Shown: positions 9,289 to 18,369, counted from the first letter of the stretch. The stretch: 33,356 bases of DNA from Bryobacterales bacterium (GCA_003167495.1 PMSX01000051.1:1-33356), one strand, 5' to 3'. Notes: generated by a model not told the origin, from the letters alone. Translations and numbers: made by a program.

Positions 9289-10192
9289 GGCTCTCCGCTG
9301 CTGTCCGCACGATCCCCCGTAGCCATTCGTGTCGAGGATCAGTATTGACACGCGGATGCCATACCATCAGAATGTGGAAGCCCTGCAATTCCGATGGCGC
9401 GCGAACGATGCGCAAATGAGGATTACTCTTCACGATTGAGCGCATTCCGCTGGTCAACGTAATAACAAGCGAAGATGTCTGCAGGCAATGTAACGCGACA
9501 TTGAAGTACGACAGCCTTATTCGCGACTTTCGCTTCTTGCCGATTGCGGCCAATTGTTTGTCTGGGATATTTTGTACGTTCCATAGCGTTGACACAACAA
9601 GATGCTCGGCTTCGAGATATTGTTTCAGGGTTAAGCGGTCACCAAAGCCGCTGTCACGAGCTACCGCGCAGATCCAGTCTTCGCGGTACAGCCTCTCTGA
9701 CAGTAGGTGCGAGGGTAAAAGGCCATCATCAATCTGGAAAGCCATATCAAGCTGTCCATGCTCAAGCATATCTGCGGTCCCAAGTTGCCATGACAAAACG
9801 TCCAGGCAAATTACGAACTCGGGCCTCATACTGTTTCGTAGCACATGGGGAAGCAACGCTGAGCAAACGTTATCAGGTCCCGAAAGGCGAAAGGTGTTCG
9901 GCTCCCGAGCCGGGTTGAAGACGTTTGGAACGACGAGCCGTTCCATGTTGGGCAAGAGTTGATTCAACTCGTCTAGGAGTTTCCTCCCTCTAAGGGTCAG
10001 TTCAAAGCCGTTCGGAGAACGGACCAATAGATCGTCCTTAAACATCAACCGTGCACGCTTCAGAGCTCTACTTACGGCCGGCTGGCTGAGGTGCAACTTG
10101 GCCGCGGCCGCGGTGATGCTCTTTTCCTCTGCAATGACTGCAAAGGTCACAAAGAGATTAAGGTCAACCTGTCGGAGCGCCTGTAACCGCAT
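9278..10192 (-). CDS. LysR-family transcriptional regulator
   Basis: A 304-residue regulator. The winged HTH is at the N-terminus (LNLFVTFAVIAEEKSITAAA, then KLHLSQPAVSRALKRARLMF and DDLLVRSPNGFELTLRGRKL). An effector-binding domain of normal length follows, starting near EPNTFRLSGPDN. The DLLVR-x-x-x-G-x-x-LT and RG signature is of the NodD/PnbR-like branch. The frame is open to 10267, but the ATG at 10192 has AAGGGTG five bases upstream and gives a standard N-terminus, so it was preferred. The region upstream on the same strand is a broken SDR gene, which may once have been its target. The effector is unknown. Confidence 0.87.
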   Translation of the reverse strand: MRLQALRQVDLNLFVTFAVIAEEKSITAAAAKLHLSQPAVSRALKRARLMFKDDLLVRSPNGFELTLRGRKLLDELNQLLPNMERLVVPNVFNPAREPNTFRLSGPDNVCSALLPHVLRNSMRPEFVICLDVLSWQLGTADMLEHGQLDMAFQIDDGLLPSHLLSERLYREDWICAVARDSGFGDRLTLKQYLEAEHLVVSTLWNVQNIPDKQLAAIGKKRKSRIRLSYFNVALHCLQTSSLVITLTSGMRSIVKSNPHLRIVRAPSELQGFHILMVWHPRVNTDPRHEWLRGIVRTAAESLRS

Positions 10193-10278
10193 ATCACCCT
10201 TGAGCATACTGCAATGGCTTCCATGCACGATATGCATGTCGAGGGGTAGAGACCTTATGACCGCCATGTTGCGATGAC

Positions 10279-10722
10279 CAGGGCCGATCGGCCCATACCA
10301 GATCTTTTAGGCTCGGGTCTCCGTCCTGATGCAGTATCGAACTCATGTACACAAGGCGTTGTGGTCGGGTGATCAGCTCAGTCAGGATGTACGGCGCAAC
10401 GGTATTGACTGCGAGCAGATGCGGGAGCGCATCTTCAGTGACAATTCGATTCGTCTCGCGGTAGCCGATACCAGCGTTATGAATCACGGCATCGACTTGT
10501 CTGGGCGATGCTGGTGAGATTCCCAACAACGACCGATTCTGCTACGGGCAGCTTGTCCACCTCCGACCTTTACCGCTTCCGGCGATCTGATTGATTCTGC
10601 GTCTCTCCCGCCCGTTGTTGGCTTCGAGCATGCAACACCACGCCGTGCCCTTGTTCAACAAGAAGCTGCGCGGCCGCAAGGCCCAAACCATCGGACGATC
10701 CGGTAATGAAAATACGAGCCAT
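10279..10722 (-). pseudogene. short-chain dehydrogenase/reductase, broken
   Basis: The ATG at 10722 opens with the Rossmann motif MARIFITGSSDGLG (TGxxxGxG) and continues to VVLHARS, then meets a stop. In another frame further on are VDAVIHNAGIGYRE (the NNAG-type motif) and LAVNTVAPYILTELI, RPQRLVYMSS (the Ser of the catalytic triad). The sequence ends near DLVWADRPW, before the YxxxK active site. At least one frameshift and a 3' truncation are needed to explain this, so the gene is dead. It lies immediately upstream of lysR, and the lysR start region overlaps its ruined 3' end. Confidence 0.7.
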
Positions 10723-11217
10723 GACTATCTCCCATGATGTTGTTGTCTACTGTAATCCGGTTCGCGTCTTTCGCAAGACGAAGAAACAGCCGTGTTTTTG
10801 AGTGCCGGCGGAACCGCTCCGTCCTGAACGGCCCTGATGCAGAGCAACGCACGTCCAACCGCTGTAACTGGAACCGGCGCGGTTCCTTGCAGACACACGA
10901 ACCTCGGCCTTAATCTAATATGCGACCCGACCCAGCCGCTTTTCGAGATCAACCGCAGCTTGCCGACAAGAACGTCACGTAAATCCACGGGATTCCCTGT
11001 TTTCCTGGCTTTCAAGAAAATCTCCAGTGTTCTTTCGACTTTCTACTCTCGCGTTTTCAGGCACTTCGCAATTGGCTTCTCGCGTGCACTTGCAGGAACT
11101 GCAACTGTATAGCCAGCAGGAACTCCATTGCCTGCCGAACTGGAGATGGAAGTGACCCCGCGGTTTTGGGGCCTGAGCGCGTACGCAGAGTTTCCACGGG
11201 AAGGAGCGACTGACCAG
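10723..11217. other. intergenic, no gene recognised
   Basis: About 495 bases between the broken SDR gene and the DNA-binding kinase. Frames of up to 96 codons exist on both strands, but none has a recognisable product or good ribosome site. In particular, no response-regulator receiver domain is encoded upstream of the kinase. Part of this may be the kinase gene's own 5' extension (alternative starts TTG 11128, ATG 11146). Confidence 0.5.
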
Positions 11218-12306
11218 ATGTCTTACGACCAAGCCCTGCACGCCAAGAGGACGGAACTCCGGCCTGTGACCCAACTGCAGGAAGTCCAGGGCGGTGGCGC
11301 GTCGCATCCCAAGGGGACGCTGTTTGCGGGGGATCTGAAAATGGACCTTGATCGGTCCATACTCTGGAAGGGGCACAAAGAGATTCACCTCTCTCCCAAA
11401 GAGTTCGACCTTCTTTCGTATTTGTTCAAGAATCAGGGCACGCTTGTTACCCACGTCAAGCTTTTGCGAGCGGTTTGGGGTCCAGAATATGGAAACGAAC
11501 TCGAATACCTGAGGACTTATATCCGCGGGCTTCGCAAGAAACTCGAAGATGATCCCACCAAGCCGCGGTACCTCCTCACCGAGCCGGGGCGGGGATATAG
11601 ACTTCGAAATCCGGCGGATCTCCGAATGCAGAATGCGGCAGAGGGTTTGGCCAGCTTCGACTGGCTTTCGGTCGTTCATGATCTTCGGAATCCTCTGGCG
11701 ACAATCTGCGCGGGGACAGAGATATTGGTTCAGTCGGATTTGACGTCAGCGAATGTGAGGCGGCTCGCTGACAACATGCGGGCGGCGGCCGTCCGGATGC
11801 GAGAACTGGTATCGGATCTGATGAGCGTCGTCCAGGGCGATCCAGCGGTCGTTCGAGTGTGCGACCTGCGCGAAGTCATCGTCGCGGCTTCGGACTCGGC
11901 ACTGGCGACGAAGAAGCCGGGACGGGTCCAGGTCCTCTTCGGGGTCCCGGAGGGCATAATCTTGCACCTGGAGCGCTCGCGGGTGGAGCGGGTCTTTTTC
12001 AATGTGATTGAGAACGCCATTGAAGCGATGCCGCACGGCGGCAGAATAAACATTTGTGCGCAGAAGAGCGTTGAAGGTGTGTTGATCGCTGTGGAGGACA
12101 CAGGTCCGGGAATTCCCGACCAGGTTCGGGATCGCCTGTTCGAGTCCTTTGTTACGGGCGGTAAGCCGGAGGGGCTGGGACTCGGATTGGCCTTGGCGCG
12201 CCAGACGCTCCGAAGCCGGGGCGGCGACATATGGACTGAACCCGCCACGGGCGCTCGGTTCGTGATCCGGCTTCCGGTTGAACGCGCTCATCGAGCGATT
12301 GCGTGA
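11218..12306 (+). CDS. DNA-binding histidine kinase: OmpR/KdpE-type winged helix fused to a HisKA-HATPase core
   Basis: A 362-residue cytoplasmic protein with no receiver and no transmembrane segment. Residues about 30-130 form an OmpR-type winged helix closest to KdpE (HLSPKEFDLLSYLFKNQGTL, then THVKLLRAVWG, EYLRTYIRGLRKKLEDDP and PGRGYRL). A HisKA dimerisation helix pair follows with VVHDLRNPLATI, carrying the phosphoacceptor His. The HATPase has the N box NVIENAIEAMP, G1 VEDTGPGIP, F box LFESF and G2 GLGLGLALARQ. Every catalytic box looks intact. The ATG at 11218 has GGAAGGAG eleven bases upstream; the frame also opens from a TTG at 11128. The domain order is unusual: transcription-factor DNA binding at the input side of a kinase. 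Its phosphoacceptor partner is not in the window. Confidence 0.88.
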   Translation: MSYDQALHAKRTELRPVTQLQEVQGGGASHPKGTLFAGDLKMDLDRSILWKGHKEIHLSPKEFDLLSYLFKNQGTLVTHVKLLRAVWGPEYGNELEYLRTYIRGLRKKLEDDPTKPRYLLTEPGRGYRLRNPADLRMQNAAEGLASFDWLSVVHDLRNPLATICAGTEILVQSDLTSANVRRLADNMRAAAVRMRELVSDLMSVVQGDPAVVRVCDLREVIVAASDSALATKKPGRVQVLFGVPEGIILHLERSRVERVFFNVIENAIEAMPHGGRINICAQKSVEGVLIAVEDTGPGIPDQVRDRLFESFVTGGKPEGLGLGLALARQTLRSRGGDIWTEPATGARFVIRLPVERAHRAIA

Positions 12307-12555
12307 CGTCGAAATCGGTTTCTCGGGAACGACCCGGGTTTCCGCCGCGCTGAAAGGATTCGCAACAGAAGGAAAACCGAGACCATGGGGGTGCTGGCAG
12401 CAACTCTGTAGAAATTTACTGTAGCGTATTGTACGCAATGTCAACCCCTAGCGTCAAAGCTCGCGTGAGAATCCGTTCCATTGATCCCTGTACGCTTCGC
12501 CGCGATTCGCTATCGTCTTGCCTGTACCGGCGGATTCCGCTCTGCCGCGCTTGAT

Positions 12556-12900
12556 CTAATCGCGACCGCCCAACCTGGCCCTTGCCAAGACGATGGCGTC
12601 ATGCAGTCGCTTTTGCAGAATCTCCCGGGGCGGCAGTTCTGTCAGATACTGGGCGACTCTAATTTCGGTCCTTTCGAGTTCCAACAGTTCAACCCTTTCA
12701 TCCGACTTACCTGCGCAGAGGATGAGACCAATTGGCGGACCTTCACACGGTTGGCGTTCGTACCGATCCAGCCAACGCAAGTATAGCTGGGTTTGACCAT
12801 AGTCAGCGGCCTGGAAGTTGCCAAGGCCTTTTCGGTATTACCAATACGGCGAGAGAACGGTTCATCTCGACGGCTGTGTCGAAGTAGAAGCCGCTTACTA
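12556..12900 (-). pseudogene. C-terminal remnant of YhcG-type PDDEXK nuclease (DUF1016)
   Basis: Pieces in three frames line up with the C-terminal nuclease half of YhcG proteins: LLLRHSRR, then RSLAVLV, then a longer run containing LGNFQAADYGQTQLYLRWLD, ERQPCEGPPIGLILCAGKSD and YLTELPPREILQKRLHDAI, ending at 12556. In intact family members this is one continuous domain, and the Asp/Glu-x-Lys catalytic stretch falls in the damaged part. At least two indels plus loss of the N-terminal half make it a pseudogene. It directly follows a tyrosine-recombinase scrap, while the complementary N-terminal half of a yhcG gene sits at 24389-24744. Confidence 0.7.
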
Positions 12901-12921
12901 TAGCGCGCCGCCCGGCTGGAT

Positions 12922-13116
12922 CCAAGCAATTCTTTGACCTCCATGATGTCCACGCCGGAATCGAGCAGGAGCGTGGCTGCCGTGGCACGCAGAGAGTGCG
13001 GCGTATCCGCGGTTCCGTCGCCGTCGCCGCCAATTCCTCGGTGGGAATGCCGGCGCGGCCGGAAGAGCGGCCCACTCGTGATTTCGGCGCGCTGCAGGTA
13101 CTCGTGGATCGCTTGG
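12922..13116 (-). pseudogene. tyrosine recombinase (XerC/D-like) remnant
   Basis: This 195-base stretch is clearly the same sequence as 24927-25220, with scattered substitutions and an internal deletion of roughly 100 bases. It encodes parts of the recombinase catalytic domain (GPLFRPRR region, TEELAATA, then in another frame SGVDIMEVKELLG). The piece with the conserved HSLRAT box lies in the deleted part and the catalytic Tyr is missing. It is sandwiched between the IS21-type remnant and the yhcG remnant. Confidence 0.75.
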
Positions 13117-13145
13117 CTTCCTTTTTTCCGAGCGTGGCGGATGGC

Positions 13146-13892
13146 TTACTCTTGTGGCGGCAGGGCCGTTTTGGTGCGCCAACTTCGTGGGCCGCACTTC
13201 AAGACGTGGCCGTGATGCAACAGGCGGTCAAGCATCGAACTGACAGCGGCGCTATCGCCGAGTACTTTGCCCCAATCCTCCACTGGACGATTCGAAGTCA
13301 ACAATGTGCTCGCGCGTTCGTAGCGGCGCATGACGATTTCGAGTAGATCCTCGGCGGCCGTGAGCGGCAGCTTGCGCATCCCGAAGTCGTAAATGATGAG
13401 CAACGGCACCGCCGGCTAGCGATGTCATGAACTGTTTGCGTTCCCCGGCTGCCGCGGCATCGACGAGATCGTCGAGCAACACGTGCGCTTCCCGGTAATG
13501 CACGCGATAGCCCTGCACAATCGCCGACTGTCCGATGGCTTGCGCGAGATGGCTTTTGCCTGTGCCGCCCGGCCCGAGAAACAACGCGTCTTCATGCTTC
13601 GCGATGAAGTTGCCGGTGGCGAGATCAAAGACCAGACTCCGATTCATCTTGGGATTGAAAGCGAAGTCGAAGTTGTCGAGTGTGCGATGCGGATCGCGAA
13701 AGGCCGCCTGTTTGCGGCGGCGTTCGAGCAACCGATCAGCACGCGTAGTGAGTTCGTCAGAGATCAGACAGGAGAGGAGATCGATGGGAGCCATCGGTTC
13801 CACTTGTGCCTGGCGCAGACGGGTTTCGAGTGTGTGTGCGATGCCTCCGAGACGGAGTTGATGCAAGGCGTTTTGTAGCTCAGTGATGTTCA
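13146..13892 (-). pseudogene. istB: IS21 helper ATPase IstB, frameshifted
   Basis: From the ATG at 13892 the frame reads MNITELQNALHQLRLGGIAH, a DnaA/IstB-type AAA+ with Walker A FLGPGGTGKSHLAQAIG and a following YREAHVLLDDLVDA. After about 155 codons (near 13420, SLAGGAV) the expected sequence jumps frame: VPLLIIYDFGMRKLP (Walker B region), then YERASTLLTSNRPVEDWGK and LLHHGHVLKCGPRSW continue to the stop at 13146. One indel of this kind separates Walker A from Walker B. The gene overlaps the end of istA by three bases, as usual for IS21. Confidence 0.85.
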
Positions 13893-15397
13893 TGATTGTG
13901 GTTCTTCCTTGGTTCTTTCTTCGATAAGGTCGATAGAGATTGGGTTGACGGATGAGTGGGTCGACTTGCCGGAGGCTGATGGGAGGTTGGGTATTCCGTT
14001 CCAGATAACGGCGCACGAAACGGTAATCGATGACTGCCAGTTCCAGCGCCGCAGCACAGGCATCTTCGACGCGGGCGATGCCATACTTTTTGGTGAACGA
14101 CAAGATACCCTGGATGCGCCGCACGGCCAGTTCGCCTTGTTGCGCATGCATCAGTTTGCAGAGCTGGCCGATGTGCTCGCCTGCCGTGGCCATGCGTGCT
14201 AGCAGCTGCACGACGCCGTTGGGCGTGCGTTGCGGACGATCTTCTTCTTTGATGCGGTGCCGGCCCGCGCTCACCACGTAAGTGCTCGCGCAACAATTGC
14301 CCATTCCTTGGATCGAGCAAGCGCACGAGCTTGCCATCCCACTGCACTTGCAGCCAGCGGCAAAGGCAGCAGTGCTGGTTTTTCTTCGGCAAACATCGCA
14401 GATACCTGACGCTTCGTTGTGCCATGAATGCGAGTGTCAGCCCAACGCTCCTCCCACTTGTCCAAGTAGGTCTGTGCTTCCTCGATGCTTTCAAAACGCT
14501 GTCCTTTGAGCGGAGTTTTCTGGGCGTGTCCGACGCCACTCTCCACTTTGCCTTTGCGATCTGGATCGCCGACACAACAGGGCACAGCCACCGCGCCGTA
14601 ATGCGCGAGCATATCGCGATAAAGAGGATTGAGAGTCGCATCGTAGATGTCGGGCTTGAGAACACCTTCACCCAAGTTGTCGGGCACGACGATCTTCACG
14701 GTGCCACCGAGTTTGCGGAAGGCGCGTTCATGCAACTCGGCCCAGATGCGCGTGCTCGATTGAAAGGTAAGGAGGCGAACGCATTTTCGGCTGTAGCCGA
14801 GTGTCAACACAAACAATCGCGAACGCCGGTACTTGCCAGTGTTCGGATTGGGATCGTGGGGCCGGTGCCGTAATCGACTTGCGCTTCTTCGCCCGGTTGC
14901 GTAATGATGACCGCACGTGCTTCCGGCGAACTGGGTCCGCGCAGTTTGCGCACAAAGCGCTTGACGCTTTCGTAGGCGCTGGTGAAGCCGTGCCGGTCCA
15001 CCATCTCTTGCCAGATGGACATGGCGTTGCGACCGCGCGCCAGCCCGCTCTCGATGAGTTCCCGGTAAGGCTCGCTCGCGCTGGCGGCGGTGGCCAGTGA
15101 CGTCGGTAAGTTTGTTTCCGACGGAGGTAAAAGGCCGGCTTCTGGCGACGGATCGGTGGTCGCCTCATTGGCCGGTTTTGCCGCCGGGGAGTCGGTGGTC
15201 ACCCCGTTGGCCGGTTTTGGCGGTGCCTTCTTGCCCCACCCTCTAGGCGGTCGCAAACCGATGCCGACTGTCCTCAAATACGCGGCCGCCGTCTCGCGGC
15301 GAATGCCGGTGGCCTTCTCAATCTGCCGCAGGGACCAGCCTAACTGGCCCTGTGCGATGACTTGTTTCTTCTTTTCTTCATTCAAGACATTGCTCAC
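13890..15397 (-). pseudogene. istA: IS21 transposase IstA, multiply frameshifted
   Basis: A GTG at 15397 opens MSNVLNEEKKKQVIAQGQLG with an N-terminal HTH (WSLRQIEKATGIRRETAAAY). An Ala/Pro-rich linker with a near-duplicated AKPANxxTTD unit precedes FTSAYESVKRFVRKL and EEAQVDYGTGP, where the first catalytic Asp lies. A one-base loss near 14850 breaks the frame; it resumes as LFVLTLGYSRKCVRLL and KIVVPDNLGEGVLKPDIYD. A second break follows LLPLPLAA, where a segment before VQWDGKLVRLLDP is missing. A third, one-base, break is near the end (NLYR to DLIEERTKEEPQS). Each fragment matches IstA in order, so this is a decayed transposase, not separate genes. Confidence 0.85.
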
Positions 15398-15580
15398 ATC
15401 GAAGGAGGGTATTTCCCCATCGAATTCAATGTCCTGACTTACTTTCTATTGGCCGGATTTGGGTGACCGCTGAGGGCAGAACCGTTTATGATCTCAAGCC
15501 GCTACACGTAGCGACGCAGAGAAAAAAATATTTCATAGAATCAATTTTTCAAATCGGTACCAACAGAAAAGAGGGTGCCC

Positions 15581-15604
15581 CGCCCTCGAAGTATAACGAG
15601 GGCG
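15581..15604 (-). terminator. intrinsic terminator of the 15644-17065 gene
   Basis: Arms CGCCCTCG (15581-15588) and CGAGGGCG (15597-15604) with an eight-base loop can be extended by further G-C pairs. On the minus strand the stem is followed within a few bases by CTCTTTTC. It lies 40 bases after the stop codon of the secreted-protein gene. Confidence 0.6.
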
Positions 15605-15643
15605 AGGCGGTTCGAGACTCTGAACCTTACTCTGAACCTTCAA

Positions 15644-17065
15644 TCAATCCAAACGGATCGCGATGGGACAGTTGATAGAGAAGCCGGCACTGCCAAAAGG
15701 TTGGCCTCCCGGGCCAGTCAGAAGGCCATCTTGCACTAGAGTAAGAATGTGGAACTCCTCACGCAATTGTTCTTGATAATCATGGCTGATCGCGTCAGGC
15801 GTCCACGTGTACAAATTGGCATCCCAAATCGGGCTGTAGTCCAACGCAAGAGTCGGAATTCCGCCAAGAGTGTTGTTGGGACGGTATCCGTCGGCCAAAT
15901 CTGCTGAGAGTCCTTGCCTTTTGGGATTGTCGCAAGAGTCGGCTTCCACCCCGTTCGTGGCGATAAAAATTCGCTCGATCGGGCTTGAGAAGCTGTCGTC
16001 GTTTCCGAGCGGAAGAACCGCTTGTTTGGGTGCAAAGGTGTTGTGCTCGATCGCGGCGGCCAATGGTATGCTGGCGTCCATCGAAAGATACCAAACCGGG
16101 CGGCCGAAGCTAAAGCCGTTAATCAAATTTAATGTGACGGTCATGTTCACTGGGTCGATTGCCACGACTTGGTCATGAACTTTGCTGTAATCGACATTCC
16201 CGTAGGGGAAATTGATCTCACTAGCCTTCGTGCCAAAAGCGATGATCGATGCGTTGTAGATAGTGCCACCGTCGTTGAGGATACGCACGAGCGGACTATA
16301 GTCTTTATCACCGATCGATCCCGGCTGGGCTGAGACCGGGGGGAACTCAGCGCCAGCAGGCCCCGGAACGATCTTGCGGATCGGCCTGAAGTCGACAGTC
16401 CCTGCATCGAAAGCCAAGTTGTTGTTTTTGTCGAAATTCGCGGTCCGCGCTCCGTTAGCGGCGAACGTAAGCTTGGCCGAATAGTTAAGTCCCAATTCCG
16501 CTGCCACTCCCGAGTCGTCCACGTCCGTCAGAATATACCAAACATTCTTCTTCGTGCTTTTTATATAACCCAGATACAAAGGCAACGTGATCGTGCCACT
16601 CGCAGCGTCAATGGTGCCAGACTTTAGTAGCTGTTCCGGACCCACCAAACTGGGATTGTCCGTCGAAGGCGGCGGGCCGAAATAAGATAGGCTCACCTTC
16701 GTTCCAATATTGGCCGGAGCGGGAAATACATCACAACCAGGGCCAGGGCCGATTGGACCCGCCCCTGGGCCTTGGGCCGAGTTGAATGAGAGCGCAGGGG
16801 CTGGACCAGAGGCCTGAGCATTGGCCTTGACAGATTCCGGAGTCGCAGCTACCGCGCGCTTGTGAGTGGCGATCATCGTGGTTCCGGCCCCTTGAGTCGC
16901 CGTCTGACCCAAGACACCACCAGCGAAAACCGCCGTTAGAAGCAGACTGCCCCAGATGCGGCCAGTATTCGCTTTCGTTGCATCTTTTGTTTGCCGAAAT
17001 GGGCTTGTCTCGCCTCTTCCAGCGTCATCGTAATCAAAACTGCGCGATTGCAGAATTGTTCTCAT
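15644..17065 (-). CDS. secreted protein of unknown function (DUF7482-like)
   Basis: A 473-residue protein. After a charged N-terminal stretch comes a hydrophobic segment (GRIWGSLLLTAVFAGGVLGQ) that looks like a signal peptide with a long n-region, then an Ala/Gly/Pro-rich linker. The rest is one large beta-rich domain with blocks such as VWYILTDVDDSG, GTVDFRPIRKIVPG, GDKDYSPLVRI, MTVTLNLINGFSFGRPVWYL and LTGPGGQPFGSAGFSINCP. I recall this pattern from bacterial and fungal secreted proteins grouped as DUF7482; that name is from memory and unchecked, and no activity is known. The ATG at 17065 has AAGGAAAA ten bases upstream and was preferred to upstream starts (17086, 17095). It is divergent from an AraC-type regulator that may control it. 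Confidence 0.75.
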   Translation of the reverse strand: MRTILQSRSFDYDDAGRGETSPFRQTKDATKANTGRIWGSLLLTAVFAGGVLGQTATQGAGTTMIATHKRAVAATPESVKANAQASGPAPALSFNSAQGPGAGPIGPGPGCDVFPAPANIGTKVSLSYFGPPPSTDNPSLVGPEQLLKSGTIDAASGTITLPLYLGYIKSTKKNVWYILTDVDDSGVAAELGLNYSAKLTFAANGARTANFDKNNNLAFDAGTVDFRPIRKIVPGPAGAEFPPVSAQPGSIGDKDYSPLVRILNDGGTIYNASIIAFGTKASEINFPYGNVDYSKVHDQVVAIDPVNMTVTLNLINGFSFGRPVWYLSMDASIPLAAAIEHNTFAPKQAVLPLGNDDSFSSPIERIFIATNGVEADSCDNPKRQGLSADLADGYRPNNTLGGIPTLALDYSPIWDANLYTWTPDAISHDYQEQLREEFHILTLVQDGLLTGPGGQPFGSAGFSINCPIAIRLD

Positions 17066-17163
17066 GTGATCGTTTTCCTTTTTCATCGTTACCAATCGGG
17101 AAGTTTTTTCCCTGACAAACTCGACTCACTGCATTCGGCTGTCTACCCATTGATGGATTTCTA

Positions 17164-17212
17164 AGCCGGTTTTATTGCACTCGCTAGCGATTCGAGCCGG
17201 CTTTACAGCACT
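17164..17212. repeat. pair of direct repeats between divergent genes, candidate AraC sites
   Basis: AGCCGGTTTTATTGCACT at 17164-17181 and AGCCGGCTTTACAGCACT at 17195-17212 match at 15 of 18 positions with a 31-base repeat distance, about three helical turns. They lie in the 243-base gap between the secreted-protein gene and the AraC-type gene. AraC regulators commonly bind direct repeats in such gaps; the assignment is inferred. Confidence 0.55.
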
Positions 17213-17308
17213 AATCCGACAAACGCAGCAATTATTGGCAATACGTAACTTTTCGCCCCGCTTAGAACGAACACGTTGAAAGAATTCGTTTTTGAGGTTA
17301 AGCCACAA

Positions 17309-18214
17309 ATGCAAAAAGTTCTTTCGTATAGGACGATCCGCACCGAGCCTTCCGCTTCCACAGACACACGGGATCGCGCGCCATCGGATCAGCCAACGAG
17401 CACCCGCTTCGGCTGGAAAACTTTCGAGTTAGAGCATCATCGTCTGCCTCGAGCAGGTGAGCTGATCGAGACGGCTCCGGGATATCGGGTGTGCTTGATC
17501 CTCAATGGCCCGGTGTCTGTCACTTGGAAGACAGGTGGGCGTAGCGATTGCCATAGGCTGGGACAACACGACCTAAGCATGGCCTCGTATGGTGATTTTC
17601 GAACACTTTCTTGGGATGCACCATTCGAGTTGATGCATCTGGATATTTCTCCCAAGGTAATGGCGGAGTTGAGCGAAGAAAGGGGAGACGCAAAGCCGGT
17701 GGAACTGATTAGCCATCGTGGCATTCGCGACTCAAACATCGCGCACATCATGCAAATGCTCAGAAAGGAATCAGAGGCGAGCCACTGTTATGGTTCCATT
17801 TTCGGGGAACAATTGTGCTTCGCGCTGGCGGGTTATCTGTTTGAACGCTATTGCGTCGCCCAGCCGAAGAAGACAGCTAGCGCGAGCCGGCTTCCCGGCA
17901 GAGTTCTCAATAGCGTTCTAGGCCATGTCGAAGAGCGCATTTCGGAATCCATCACGCTAGAAGATCTCGCCAACCACGTTAAAATGAGCCGCTTCTATTT
18001 CGCACGGTTATTCCGTAACTCGTTGGGGCAAAGTCCGCGTCAGTACATCCTCGACCGTCGGATGGATCGCGCCAAATCGCTTCTAACAAGCGCGCATGTG
18101 AATGTGAAAGATGTTGCGCGCCTTTGCGGGTTTCCCAGTCAAAGTCATTTCGCAACAGCCTTCCGCCTTCGCAATGGGGTCACTCCGACACAGTACCGAG
18201 GGATGGCACGGTAG
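17309..18214 (+). CDS. AraC-family transcriptional regulator
   Basis: A 301-residue protein with a variable N-terminal cupin-like sensing half and a C-terminal AraC/XylS domain with two HTHs (SITLEDLANHVKMSRFYFAR, then VNVKDVARLCGFPSQSHFAT). It ends in the usual FRLRNGVTPTQYRGMAR. The ATG at 17309 follows a GAGG site about 11 bases upstream; a TTG at 17276 is an alternative. It is divergent from the secreted DUF7482-like gene, with two direct repeats in between, so local control of that gene and itself is the simplest reading. The inducer is unknown. Confidence 0.9.
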   Translation: MQKVLSYRTIRTEPSASTDTRDRAPSDQPTSTRFGWKTFELEHHRLPRAGELIETAPGYRVCLILNGPVSVTWKTGGRSDCHRLGQHDLSMASYGDFRTLSWDAPFELMHLDISPKVMAELSEERGDAKPVELISHRGIRDSNIAHIMQMLRKESEASHCYGSIFGEQLCFALAGYLFERYCVAQPKKTASASRLPGRVLNSVLGHVEERISESITLEDLANHVKMSRFYFARLFRNSLGQSPRQYILDRRMDRAKSLLTSAHVNVKDVARLCGFPSQSHFATAFRLRNGVTPTQYRGMAR

Positions 18215-18369
18215 AACGCCAACAATACCGGATGTCGCGCTGCACTTAAATCGAGGATCTTGCATCCGAGGGTCGATGTCATTTTTCCTATATCGCTAGA
18301 CTTCGCGAGGACGTAAGCGAAAGCAAGAACTTGAGTTTGTAAAAACGCCGTCAACAAGAATTAATACTC

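Larger units (their letters stand above)
13117..15470 (-). mobile_element. degenerate IS21-family insertion sequence
   Basis: The istA-istB gene pair on the minus strand identifies the family. Both genes carry frameshifts, so the copy is inactive. Upstream of istA the minus strand reads CACCCAAATCCGGCC near 15450-15465, resembling the inner part of IS21-type ends, so the left boundary is placed at about 15470. Downstream of istB only about 30 bases separate the stop from recombinase-derived sequence at 13116, and no matching terminal repeat was found, so that end is probably truncated. Boundaries are approximate. Confidence 0.75.

Noticed and set aside
10975..11679. 234-codon open frame on the minus strand opposite the DNA-binding kinase
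   Set aside because: It lies antisense to the well-supported winged-helix domain, has no recognisable sequence and no ribosome site; GC-rich codon bias explains the open frame.
13880..14671. 263-codon minus-strand frame within the IS21 remnant
   Set aside because: Only short parts (VQWDGKLVRLLDP) match IstA; the rest is out of frame, so it is a piece of the broken istA, not a separate gene.
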